From: Brevipalpus yothersi
Lineage: Eukaryota; Arthropoda; Arachnida; Trombidiformes; Tenuipalpidae
Reading direction: 5' to 3'
Assembly: GCA_003956705.1 (NCBI GenBank)
Contig: QZCP01000112.1
Span: 445,416-509,415, forward strand
DNA: 64,000 bases
Below are positions 13,560 through 25,881 of the stretch, piece after piece; the first letter of the stretch is position 1, and every line of letters starts with the position of its first letter. A program made the translations under genes and the position numbers. Below the pieces are notes generated by a model that worked only from the letters and a program-made list of their open reading frames with translations, did not search any database and was not told the origin of the DNA.

Positions 13560-14255
13560 TCCCATCTCGCACATTCGCTCATCCCAGAGAGGACTACCGA
13601 TGCTCCTGGACCACTTCGATATATGATGTGCTTTACTGCTCATACATCATGGGCTAAGCTAATTTATGACATGTGGAAAGGAATAGCATCTGATCAGTGA
13701 AGGAGGAGTGGAAGGCGTTGGTGAGGGCAAGGACGAAGGAGGATGCAGTGCGTCAAAAAAAAATGAACGACTTGGGATGAGCCAAGAAGGATGATTGCCG
13801 GCCCCAAATATCATCATTCGCCAGCCATGCATAGGGAATAGATATGAGCAGGAGAGATAGTGAATAAACATGAAAACATAAACATTCTTTGAATTTTCTT
13901 CCCAATTTCAAACCTCGAGTGCTAATTGAGCCGTTTGCATCTACCACAGACGTCTGAATACACTAGTTTAGTTTAGTTCAGTTTGTTGTATCTAGTTTTT
14001 AGCCTTCAAATCTGGATAGCGAGTATCTTCTCTGCCTTACAATCTAGTACTAACTTGTTTTTATCAAATTTTCCCTGCCAAATGATTATTTGATGGCCAA
14101 AGTCTGATTCAGATGGAGATTGAGTCAAAAGGTAAGATTTCTGTTTTTTCCTATCCTTTAGCTACATTACACTGTACACTATAGCTCTTCTCTAAAGACG
14201 CATACACAGGTTATTGGAATTAAAAATCATAGACACTCTTTGAAATTTAAGAAAG
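12682..14255. promoter_or_regulatory. Intergenic region between divergent Rph and TBX1 genes
   Basis: The two starts point away from each other across about 1.6 kb, so both promoters and 5' UTRs should lie here. It includes a long GA microsatellite (13494-13555). No coding exon is supported; short open frames on both strands overlap each other and lack family similarity. Confidence 0.45.
13494..13555. repeat. (GA)n microsatellite
   Basis: About 60 bases of near-perfect GA in the Rph-TBX1 intergenic region, flanked by imperfect GAGGAA repeats. Confidence 0.95.
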
Positions 14256-17200
14256 ATGTTCTCAAAACTTAGAATCTATTATAATTCTTTTGTTGCGAAA
14301 TATTTTCTAGAACGTATGAGCGAAAATCTTCATTCACCACTGAGCTCCGGATTGTATACAGTTCAGAATTATATTCCATATGCTGAAGAGAAACTGGACT
14401 CTTTAACAAGACTGACTAGTGAAAATCGATTCTCCACATGGACTCAAAGTCATATTTATTATGGGAAGAGCAACACCGTCAATAGCCTTATATCAACCAA
14501 TTCACCCCAAAGAGGTGTTCTTAGAATAGAGCCCGGTCATATGGAAGAGAAATTGATTCTCTCTGAGCTGAATGAAGGGCCTAACTTGAAACGGTCACCA
14601 GGAAGCAAAAGACCTCTCCATCGGAAACTATGGGATGTATCAGCTACACTGGAAATGAAGTGCCTATGGGACGAGTTCAACGAATTAGGAACTGAAATGA
14701 TTGTCACAAAGGCAGGAAGGTGAGTAAAGAACATCTAGTCATTATGCAAGAATGATTTGTGCAAGATTACAGAAGATCAAAAATTCGTTCAGCCACAAAT
14801 TTGAACTGATTTTGTTATGCTCAAAAAGTCAAAAGTACTAATTAATTGAGACTTTTGATCTTGTAGCACATTTCCTTCAAAATAGTGGCTATAAAAGATC
14901 ATTGGAGCAAGAAATCAAGAGTTAAATGAGGTAGCATTTGTTACATTATACCATCAGAACGGGAACAAGATTCCTCTGAATCTAAGCTTGAGGTTTTAGC
15001 AAGGCTTATTAGAAGAATAACGATACGACCAATAGCAGCTATAACCATAACTATTCATTATTTTATCAGAAACTTTCTGAGGGACAATATTCTTATCTGA
15101 TTCATTAAGTTTTGAGTCTCTATTCCTAGTAGGTAGATATTGATTGAGATGCTTCATGAAAGTTGCTTCTTTTGGACATGATTTGTCGAATGTCATTGAT
15201 GGGTAAGTGAGAAACTGAAGCTCACTCATTTAAACACATCTCGAGGGATATATCAATGTTACCATACATGATTGATGAACATGCTTAGGAAAAAGACTCA
15301 CCATCAGTATTATTCTTCTGATTAGTGCATAAAGACTGAGCTGGTTTCTCTAATGTTTACAAACAAATGAACAAGAGGTAAAGCGAAAGAGAAGACAATC
15401 AAATGAGGTATTGGAAGGAGCATAAAGGGATAGAGTAAATGAGATATCGGAGGACAATGTTCGATTCTTATAAGAGAGACTAGAGCCAATAACGTATAAA
15501 TGCTTGCTGACTCATTGGAGCTCAAGAGCTTCTAGTTGCTAGTTGATTGAGAGGAAAAATCTCAGCTCCTGGATACACACCAGATTGATTAATGATTTTT
15601 GGAATTCAATTTAAGCTAGTCTCATATTCTTTCCCCTCCCAATGTCATTCAAGACCACCCAGTAAAATCAACAAATTCTGCTAGTGTTGATGGAAGCCAA
15701 AGCAATCAGTTTGTTTTGCCTAGTACTAACGTTACGCGATTGAATGAGCTTTCAGGTCCTAACTTTCTGCTAGTTTATTCCTCCAACAAGTGGGTATGGA
15801 TAAAAGAGTAAGTTATCTATTGGCTTCATGAGATCAGAGAAGATGGCATAGCTGTGACAGTGTTGGTGAGGAATACTATCAAGAGACAAGATTGATTAGA
15901 ATTATGAGATATTAAGAAGCTAGCCAATAAAAGTTCTCCTTATCACCTCCCTTGTAGCTGAGAGATGCTTCTCTTTGTCCATCAAGACGAAGCCTTTTGC
16001 AACCCATCGTTCTGCATCCATTACAATGTCTAGAGTACTTCTTTAGAAGCACATAGAAAGTTCTCTCCAGAGATACAATCCAAGTTTACATAGACTGAAT
16101 AAGGAAAGTAATTCTTTCTTATGTAGACTATTAGAGACTTTTGCTTATCTTAAGAAGGAAAATTTGAATATCCTTTTAGGTTGAGCATATATTTTGAAGG
16201 AGATTGCACGCATCAGAAAATGACCGAATCTTAATCTAAGATAAATACTGTGATGAATGAATAAGAATGAAGTACCCTAAGTTCTCGATTTTCTGAGAAA
16301 TTAATCACTAAGTTGGCGGGTTGCTTGAGTTTAAAGAGAATTTGAGGCTAAAATTAGAGAATATGCCCAACTTTCAGACAAATATAATACGAAATTAGAA
16401 CTCAAAACGATTTATCCACAGGCTTTGGTTTGCTTCCAAGAATTGCTGGAGAAAACTAAGAATCATTGAGTTCCTCGATTACTGAACTAAGTCATTTATC
16501 TTATAATCTTATAACTCAGAAGCGGGAAATCAATAGAGGCTGATATTAATCAATTATATCACTAACAAACACAGAAAAATAAACATCCGTTACAGATGAC
16601 AGGCTCTGGAGATGAGAAAGCTATCGAATAGTGTGGAAGATGAAAAAGTTTGTTTTTCGAGGAACAACACAAGCGTGGAGAATTGATAATACCATATTCT
16701 CTGATACATGAGCCCTGGGATTGTTGCAATCTGAATGTGTGAATTCACAACTAACTAAGTTATCAACTTTACATAAATTTTCGATAAACAGGAGGATGTT
16801 TCCAACTTTTCAAGTGAAATTGAAAGGCTTGTGCCCAAACGATGACTACATTCTAATGATGGATTTTGTTCAAGTGGACGATAAAAGATACCGATATGCC
16901 TTCCATAGGTAGGAGAATGGAATCTATTTCGTGAGCAATGCGAATAATTTAATTAATTCCCAGCTCTAGTTGGGTGATCGCTGGAAAGGCAGATCCATCA
17001 GCTCCTCCAAGGATTCACATCCATCCAGACTCACCAGCGCGTGGATCAAGCTGGATGAAGCAAGTGGTCTCTTTCGATAAAGTCAAGCTGACAAACAATC
17101 AGTTGGACGACAATGGACATGTGAGATAGAAAACAGGCCACCAAATGGTCAAAGATATCTGACACACCTTCTCTTTTATTAGATAATTCTTAATTCTATG

Positions 17201-18203
17201 CATCGATTCCAGCCTCGGTTTCACGTTCTCTACCAAGCACCACCTGATGAAGACTGCTATGATACAGAAAATTTCAGGACACTTATCTTCCCAGAGACTA
17301 GATTCATGGCCGTGACAGCATATCAAAATCACCGGGTAACATTACAGTTTATCTTTCAACTTCTCGGATGAATTATATCTCTCTTCTGAGACATTCTCAC
17401 CACCTTTTCGTCACATTCGCCATTCAAAAACCAGAGAAGCATCACAGAGATCTCATTAGTAGACATGATTGATGGCATGTTCGCAGCATCTTCTCAACTT
17501 CTAGGACAGTCAGATATCACGTCAGTGTAGTGATCCTTGTCTTGAGTTTTTCTGACAAGGAAATGAAGATCAGTTCTCATTCTTGACTCAAACTAACGGG
17601 AAAATTAGATTCAAAAGATATCGTGAGTTTAGTATTTTCGAATCCAAGTTAAGACAATGCTGCAAAATCAATATTTTGTTCGAAAGTGAATCAAACAGAA
17701 ATTTTAGGAGCCCTGATTTTGAGTTGTTATGTCAAATGGCAAGAAAGTAGAGTAAACAGCTGTAGGTCATTTAATTTTCCAGAGGAAAGTGAGTAAATTG
17801 TGGACCAATCTACTGAAACTATGTAACTGCCTCGATTGATCTATTCCACTGGTCCATATGAGTAGCTTTTATCTTGATGATCATATGTTATTTCAAGTAA
17901 ACTAATAGAATGGCAAATTTCCAGCTGAAAAATGAACAAGAATGAAGTCATATGATGAACTTGTGGAGGTCCAAAATTTCCATTATAGGAGGAAAAGGGC
18001 TGTTTTACAAGTATATGATTAGAAATTTCTCTAAACTACAGATCACACAATTGAAGATTGCTTCCAACCCTTTTGCCAAAGGATTTAGAGATTGTGATAT
18101 CGACGACTGGTAAGCATTCAAAATTTAGCAGTTTATAGTGCTTCAGTCAATTTATGAAATTTTCTTTAGGGGCAACCACACACCTCTTACCTTTGATGCT
18201 TAA
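14256..18203 (+). CDS. TBX1: T-box transcription factor, TBX1/10 (org-1) class
   Basis: Exons: 14256-14719, 16792-16908, 16964-17120, 17183-17335, 18042-18109 and 18170-18203, all phases consistent, 330 residues. T-box proteins bind brachyury-type DNA elements; TBX1/org-1 acts in visceral and pharyngeal muscle specification. The T-box runs from about residue 135 to near the C-terminus. Diagnostic stretches are [51 protein letters not shown] and KGFRDCD, which favour the TBX1 class over TBX20 or TBX2. The last exon adds only about ten codons after DDW before TAA, so the usual C-terminal activation/repression tail is missing in this model. An alternative distant 3' exon cannot be excluded. The N-terminal ~130 residues are not conserved; ATG 14256 is the first in frame, and a second Met at residue 21 is also possible. 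Confidence 0.9.
14720..16791 (+). other. TBX1: TBX1 intron 1
   Basis: A 2.1-kb phase-2 intron inside the start of the T-box, with GTGAGT donor and AAACAG acceptor. The remaining TBX1 introns are 55-706 bases. I see no conserved exon in it; small minus-strand open frames (for example 15322-15525) have no support. Confidence 0.7.
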
Positions 18204-20459
18204 AAATTGGGCTCAACACAAAATTTGAAATTGATCTCATAAAAACTGGTGAATTTTGATTTGGCTGATCAATCAAAGATGAATTAAGCCTGTCTCAGTT
18301 CGGATTCTTCCTCTGCCTGGGAAGTGATTTTCAAAGAAGTTAGAGGAGGAATACTTGGATACACTTGGGCACGAAAGTCAAATGAATCACAAGAATCAGA
18401 ACGAATGAATCATCCCCGAAAGGAGAGTTCCCGACTTCAAAGAAGTAGAATTGTCAAGAAAATGAGCTTAACTCCCAAGTTATTCAAATAAGTGTAATAT
18501 AATTTGTTCATACAGGCTATCATTTATATTCAATATCATTGAAGAATACATGATTAAGATGATAACTGATTCAATTCTTCTAGTAAATTGTCATTTGGAT
18601 GCACAGCACTCGATACAATATTAATCTTCATGGAAAAAATCTTCGAGAATCACTTAGAGAAGGTTGAGTTGATAGAATATTTGAAAAATTCGACAAATAC
18701 CAGATCGAGAAAGAAGACAAACTACATCAGTTTAGGGAGCTGAAGACTGTGGAGCATAAGCTTAAATCGATATCGATTTTCAGGTTGATGGAATCTTCCT
18801 TGGAAGGAGGAAGAATGACTCAACAAAGATGCAGATGATTGAATCCAAATTAGATCAAATTTCTATCGATTTTCTAGTCACATGTTTACTTTATCACCCA
18901 GCCAAACAAATAAGACTAAAATATAATACTGGTGTATGGTATCAGCTTCATAGCTGTATGATCAGTATGATAAACTAAGGGCAACAGGTGGATTGTGCTA
19001 AATTGAAATCATATCAAGAGTCAAACTGATGCAACAAAACTTGAAGGAATAGAGGACAAATAAGCTCATTTCTAGCAAACAAGGATGAGGATCATCGATG
19101 AAGGGAATCAATCCTTCGTAAGGGTCGAGGTAAAAATCATCCAGGTAAAGATCTGGCCCTGAAGATCTATTAATTACAGGGAAAACAGAGAAAAAAGAAT
19201 AAGGAAGGTATCAAGTGAGCAAATTTTAATTTGTCATTGCAATTTTAAGTGAATCACAATTTTTGCCAGTAATGGGATGAGAATATGACTCGAAAGTCGA
19301 AGAAAAAAGCAATGGAAAATTTCAAGAAGGGAAAAACGATGAAGTGTCAAGATGAGGCGGTCCAAATAGCAATCGGATGAAGAAAAGGGGAGTAAAAAAG
19401 TAACCTACAGAGCACCCAACTCATTAATCTTCCATGAAATCCTTCTGATAATAATGATGGCCTACAGATGAAAGGTAGCATTCACGCTGTTTGCATCGAT
19501 CGATAACCTCGCCACTCAGCAGTTTTGTGATGACAAAACCTCGTGATTTCCTGTGGCATTCTTATTTTTGTTTACTCTGACGTAAATAAGATTGCTGATG
19601 AAATCAAAGACCAATTCACACTCACAAAAGGGAGTTTAAAGACTAATAATTCACATTGGATAGGTGAAAGCTCAAGGTAATCAGATCAAAACACAGCCAA
19701 ACATTAGGGAATCGAGCTATATTGCGGCTTAGAAGATTTTTTTATCGATTGGCTATGACTGGAGAGGATACAGTGAGTCAAAACATCGAGAGAAAGCTTG
19801 ATTCAGAAATCAGAATTCTCAACTCTCCGATCAATTGAACCCTTTTTCACACCTCATCGTCACTAAGAGCAATTCTCCGGTTCTATAAACAGTAACTGTC
19901 TTGATTGTCTTGCTCTTGAATACAGAATTCCTTTGAGAGAAAAAAGCACCTCAAGCTGCAGAATATCGACTTCAAATTTCTAGCTTGAAGGAATGTGATG
20001 AAAGCGAATTGCAAGTCCTCTTGCAATCAGAGTTGGCTACTCATGTCCAGCTGATGTGGATTTCGAATTCAAATCTCTGAATAGGTTCAAAAACAAAGCA
20101 GCTTATATGAACGACACAAATTTGAAAAATTTATTCGAAACTCTCTGATCCTTATTAAAAAAAATTGATTCTGAACATCGCGCTTCTCGCATTGTTTTCA
20201 TTGAATGGATGATTTGATACCGAATTGCAATATGGCTGATCGATTGACGATAAAAAGACAAATCCTCATTGCTACTGCTCTTTCCTCTAATCTAATCTAG
20301 GATGAAAGCGAAAATGAATAAATTCTCTGTGTCAACTCCTCTCTTACTCATCTTACTGAATGGATTAGTTTCCGTTTTAGAATGGAAAATGTTTTCATGA
20401 TGAGGTGATAATCTACACTCCTTGAACTGTTTTAACGAGCAGCTCTAATCATCACGAGG
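18204..20459. other. TBX1-TANGO2 intergenic region
   Basis: About 2.3 kb of AT-rich sequence after the TBX1 stop and before the TANGO2 start, both on the plus strand. It should contain the TBX1 3' UTR and the TANGO2 promoter. I checked it for TBX1 tail exons and did not recognise one. Confidence 0.5.
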
Positions 20460-22653
20460 ATGTGTTTGTTATTTTTTGCCATAGACACTAATCCACCGAA
20501 GAATGGTTACAAGCTAATTCTAGCCAGCGTGAGGGATGAATATTTTAAAAGACCAACAAAAGCGTGCTGTATATGGCCTCAAAACAGTGATATAATTGGA
20601 GGTAAGAAAATCTCGAAAAAACGTTGTTGTCCAAGAATCAATCGAAAAAGAGAGCAATTTAAAGGCTTACCTGGCTTGACAAAAGCTTGATGGCGACCTG
20701 TTGAGTTATGTAACTGATACGAGTGCAATATTGAAGTCAACTAGTGATCGATTGATTACAAAAAAGGATCAGCAAGATATGCCAGGAAGTTGACACAGAT
20801 TGGAAAAAAGGCTCACATGTAGTTGAATTTCTGATGTTTGGTTTGTTGGTGGCCAGAGATTCTCTCATGAAGAGAACGAACTGATGCATGTGTTCTGGAT
20901 GCCAGCAAAATTCTCTCTCTTTTTCTCTCTCTGTGTCAGGTGGAAGAGCGCATTCTTCAAAGTTCACAGTGGCTGGAATGCTTGGAATGGCTAGAATGAG
21001 AGTGCAATGAAGCCACGATGAGGCTACAATCAAGCTGCTTGCCGGGTCCATCATTTCGATCGATCGCTCGAGAGTTGTAGCTGTAGTTGTAGCTCAAGTT
21101 CTAGTTGGGATCAGACACACACAAGCTCCCGCATTTGAAAAATAACTTGCTCAATTCCGCTTGTGTATCCCGAGTGCGCCGAGTAGTAACATTAATGTTG
21201 GCCAGATCCTTGATTTTGCTGTTAGGCTCATCTCTTGGAATCGATTTTCTTGCTACCTTCTCTCTGTCTCACTTTACTCCTCTTTTTAGGCCAGGATTTG
21301 GAGCCTAATCGTGAAGGTGGTACATGGCTTGCCATGAATAAAAGATCAGGAAAGATCGGCGTCCTGTTGAATGTTTTCCAGCCAGGGAAGCTTAAAGATG
21401 ATGCCAAAGGAAGAGGTAAGACTTGATACGATACGATACGTCTCAATGGGAATACACTAAAGTTCTTGAACAAGTCAAGTTATTGATTTACGTTCGATGT
21501 CAGTTGTAACGGAGGGGAGCACTCAGACATTTTGCACAATTTTTTCGGGAAAATTTACAAACACCTGACATAATTGGTGAATCTTCTCTAATAGTCCATA
21601 ATAAGATTTGATTGCTGAGTCCTTGAAATTTTGAACTTATTGCTCTTACTTTGCTTCAATCTTCATGTAAGAACATCAGAATGCCACTTGAATACAGATG
21701 TAGCTTCTAATGTATTTTTTTGACTTTTTCTAAGAGACAAACATCTCGTTTGTCACTTCGAGCATACAAGGATCCAACTTGATCAAAGCTTTTCTATCGT
21801 TTTTGCCATCTTACTCTCCTCTCTTTCACTACCGCCTATTGCTTACTTTTTTTTCAGGCCAATTGGTTCCTGACTATTTGATCACTGATGATGACAAAGA
21901 GTTTATGGAAAATATAATTGAATCACGATTTGAATATAATGGTTTCACTTTGGTCCTCATTTCTTTATTTCCAGCCATCAAAGCTACTTACCTGAATAAT
22001 ATTGTCTCCGATGATATAGTCTCCCTTAATTCAGGTATATTATGTGACACTTTAGTGAATTTCTTCGCTTCTAGTTACCTGGTATTTGCTTTTGATTTGA
22101 TTAGGGGTACATGCTTTCGGCAACAGTGAGAATCCAGAGAAGCCTTGGGCTAAAATAAACTATGGAAAATCACAATTCATTCAAATTTTAAAGAAATTTC
22201 CGACAACCAACTCTCAAGATGAGTTGGTAGAAGCGATATTCTCGATGCTTTCCGATAAGACTAAGTAAAAATTTTTCGCTTCTAACAAGCTGTTGTAAGC
22301 TAACTTTTCAATAGTAAATACTGATGATTGATTCTTACCAACAGACTACCTTCAGACAAAGTTCTTCTGGAGCAAGCTGGAGAAAGTTCGGAGTTTGCTA
22401 AAAATTTGAACACTCTTTTCGTTGAGATTCCTACTAGCGAATATGGCACAAGGTAAATACTTTGGCCCTATCATGAGTCGAAGAAATTCATTCAACTTTG
22501 ATTTTTAGAACGTGGACGGTCATCATTGTTGACGCGGACAACAATGCCGTTTTCCATGAAAAGACTCGTAAAGATCCGATTGTTTGTTCACCAGAGAGAG
22601 TAAGCTCTGAATGGGTTGAAAATAAATTCCATTTCAAGATGAAGGCGAGGTGA
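20460..22653 (+). CDS. TANGO2: TANGO2 homologue (NRDE family)
   Basis: Exons: 20460-20601, 21290-21415, 21858-22034, 22105-22264, 22345-22452 and 22509-22653; phases agree, 285 residues against about 276 in human. TANGO2 is a conserved protein of cytosol and mitochondria implicated in lipid/CoA and heme handling and Golgi organisation; its biochemical activity is debated. The N-terminal MCLLFF with Cys2, the block REGGTWLAMNKR and the C-terminal RTWTVIIVDADN are family hallmarks. The family-name motif Asn-Arg-Asp-Glu reads Val-Arg-Asp-Glu (SVRDEYFKRP). An AATAAA poly(A) signal lies at 22709-22714. The next gene, DGCR8, converges on it, with 335 bases between stop codons. Confidence 0.9.
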
Positions 22654-22708
22654 ATCCATCTCAATCACCTCTTAACATGATATGGTCACGAAAATTAGTA
22701 AAAAGAAT

Positions 22709-22714
22709 AATAAA
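22709..22714 (+). terminator. TANGO2: Poly(A) signal AATAAA of TANGO2
   Basis: A canonical AATAAA about 56 bases after the TANGO2 stop codon. No other strong candidate is nearer to the stop. Confidence 0.6.
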
Positions 22715-22988
22715 TATTTTGGAAAGGGTTGAAATCTTTCGTTGAAGTAGATTTTTTGACTGAAAGATGGTCAATTATTCATTTTATCTAATAAATTAAA
22801 TGATCAAATCAATATCATTGTGAATTTATAACTGAATTCAACTTATTCGTCCTGGAAATTCAAAGACACGTGAAATTGATGGTGTGATATGAATTTTAGA
22901 GATGGAAAACACTATATAAAACCTTAAAAGAAGAGATGATACTGGAGGTAATAGAATGGTTTCTCATGAATGTTCACTGAATTTAGAA

Positions 22989-25508
22989 TCAGTGACTATG
23001 CTCATCATCTCGCTCGCTTTCTTCTAGAGTTTCTTGCTGCTCTGATAGAGAATCTTTATTGTTGGAGCAAAGGATGAGTCTGAGAGGCTCTTTGTTTTCT
23101 CTTGAATCTTTCAACTTTAACATCTCCTCTTTCAACTTTTTCAAAATGGCATAATTAGGACGATTTGCACAGGCTGTATTTTGAAGTTCGGTAATTTTTT
23201 GCTCTTCCTCCTAGATTTCGAGAGAAAAGAAAGTGAGAATAGAAGTAGATAAGTAGGAAACGAATGAGTGAATGCTCACCTTCTTTTCTTTCGGTGTTTT
23301 GCAAGAGCCTCTACCATACAATCTTAGCAGTGAGCCCCAAGAGGATATTTGGGGATGAAGAAGTTGTAAGATGGCTTGAGCGGCCCTTTGTTTCCCTTCT
23401 CGTTTGTTACGACATATAACCTGAGCGAATATTGAGGCAAGTGTGAGAAGACAATCTTCGGGAAAGAATGAAGCTTACTGTTGCAGTATGTTTTCCTACA
23501 GTCATTGCGAACTCAATCCTTTGATGCTTCACCAGTTTGACATCATGCTTGATCTCAGTGTCACCCATTCCATAATTTCTTTAGGGGAGAAAAATTGGTT
23601 AGCAACCTTCAAAAGGGAAAAATGAGTGACTTACCTTTTAAGACACTCAACTAGAATCTGATAGGGTGAGTGTTGACCAGCTTTTGCACACATTTCACTA
23701 ACTCTGGGATCTTCGACTTTTATATCATCAAAGAACTGTGGAGAGAGAAAGCTCACTTGAATATCGATTCATTTGGGACTAATTAAGCATCAGATCACTC
23801 AACCTACATTTAAATCTTGTGCAGAGGAATCTACCTTGCGGCTACCATTTTGAGTCATTTCTTTTATATCAGGAATGAGGATTTCAAGAGTTGCCCTTGC
23901 TATAGGAAGAGGAGTAGAGTAAAATTGTTTGTCTGAAAAAAGTGAGCCTAGTTCAACTAACCAGCTTCCGACTTTGCTTGTTTTTTACTGCTTCCATATC
24001 CAACGCCGTATTCCATATCGTTGATTATTACAGTTGCACTATACGGCATGCTTGCGTTCTCTACGACAAAAATAAACTTTCATAAAGATTTTCATCGAAA
24101 AGCAGCAGCAGCTATGTATGATCTTACCTAATTCTTTGAAAACATATTTAGGTTGCACACGTTCAGCATGTTGAACAAACTCATGAAGAATGCAAACAGA
24201 AGACTTTCCAGCTGGATTCATCACAAATTCTAGAGGAAAAGTTACAAAAGGAAGAATTAAGGCAATGATGATAATAGCTTCATCGATAGTACCTTTCTTG
24301 GCACTTCTTCCAGGACCTTCACCAACTTCACTGCCTTTAAGGGGACATGTAATCAATTTGGTACCTTCGGGCTAAAGAGATTCAAGATAATTTTTCATTC
24401 AATTTTCTTCGCTAAGAATCATAAATTTACCAATGAAGGTCTCTGCTGGATTTTTCTCATCTGTATATGTTTTCTTCTATCGGCCCAAGTTCTAAGAGAA
24501 GGTATGATGAAGATGAAACGGAGTGAATTAGCAGATATTCATCACAAGATGATCTTTGAAAGAGAAGACTCACTTGAATTTTCGGATTGTGATATCTTGA
24601 AATTCGAAAACTTTTTGACAGTATTCACGTACAGATAGATGATCGAGTGACTTTTCTTTATTGGCTTCTTGGACGCTCTCTACTTTAGCGAGAATTGGAA
24701 GCTGACTACTACTTGTATTTGGAATGGGTTCTGGTTGAAAATCAAAAATGAGATTTTATAAACGAAAAAGCCATAGAGGTCTACAAACCTGATATACAGT
24801 CTACTGAATTCTCTCTCGGTTCTTCTATCGACTTTTTAGCATCATCTTGTTCCTTTTCCAATTCACGCTTGTATGCCAAGCAAGGAATAGCTGAGACTGG
24901 GATATCATGTTTCTATAAAGAAAAATCAGTTTACTTATGGTTTGAATGATGAAACAGTTCGCAACTAACTCTAGCGCTACCAGGTCCAAGATAATAAGGT
25001 TTAGCCATAGTGCAAACCCTCGATTGTTTATGTAGATACACCGGCATTCCACTGAAGTGAGTGACCTCAATCCATCCTTCTGGTAACATTTCAAAATAGT
25101 CCTGTTCCCGTTCTGAGACGAGATGAGAATAGAATGAAATTAACATAGATGGAAACGATAATCCATCAGAATGTAAGAATAATGAGATACTAGAAGTTGC
25201 AATGACTAACTTTTTAGAACAGTTTTAGTTCTTTCTTCAGGTATCGGTAGAGAGCCGCTTGATGAAGCCTCTTTTCGCTCCATACTTTCACGCAATCCTT
25301 CCTCCAACATATCGTCCAGATCATCCAAAGGAATGTCAGAGTCATACTCGAGATTTTCGTCATCCTCTGAATCACTTTTGTCATCATCAAATCGCTGTCT
25401 TTTGCTACCAGTGAAGGGATCATCTTCACACTCTTGTTCAAGATTCTTTCGCTTTGGACTAGATCGGAATGTCAGATCTATGTCTTCATCCTCTTCATTT
25501 GAGCTCAT
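22989..25508 (-). CDS. DGCR8: DGCR8/Pasha, Drosha partner in microRNA processing
   Basis: Thirteen minus-strand exons: 25508-25211, 25112-24970, 24912-24789, 24730-24574, 24491-24431, 24371-24293, 24229-24128, 24060-23962, 23899-23808, 23735-23635, 23578-23479, 23420-23280 and 23210-22989. The total is 572 residues with every phase consistent; introns are 56-98 bases. DGCR8 is the double-stranded-RNA-binding partner of Drosha in the nuclear Microprocessor. Order of parts: acidic N-terminus with a basic KRKN stretch; WW-like region at about 109-145 (LPEGWIEV, YYLGPGSAR); the Ile-Pro-Cys heme-binding motif with Cys158; first dsRBD (EFVMNPAGKSSVCILHEF); second dsRBD (NYGMGDTEIK to LLHPQISSWGSLLR, with NKREGKQ); and a helical C-terminal tail that in the family contacts Drosha. 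It is shorter than human DGCR8 (773), mainly at the N-terminus. Confidence 0.95.
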
Positions 25509-25881
25509 TTTTGGGCACTATAATTATAACAAAAAGGAAAAAAAACTAAAAATTCACTCAAATCATGATAAAGTTTTGATTGGATTACTAAAGAGCATCA
25601 TGATGAAGATGAACATGATGAACATGCGATCGAGAAGCTTGAGAAGAGGCGCTGTTAACATTATTTTCAAAACATCACGTGTTCAAATGTTTTGACTGTC
25701 AACATAAGTCTTATTCATGAATGAAACCGATTCATCGAGCACATGTTTTGAATTATGTAATTCAGATAATTGTTTTGTTTTGGGATCAATCTCATTTGAA
25801 AATGAATTTTCTGATAATGTTATAGTTTTCAGCAGTTGAAGTTTGAACTCTATCTCCTTTTCATCTTTTATATCCTGGAAG
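25509..25881. promoter_or_regulatory. Bidirectional promoter between DGCR8 and mL64
   Basis: DGCR8 (minus) and mL64 (plus) start within about 370 bases of each other and point apart, so they probably share a promoter. The segment also holds the alternative mL64 first exon described in that entry. No TATA box is evident. Confidence 0.45.
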
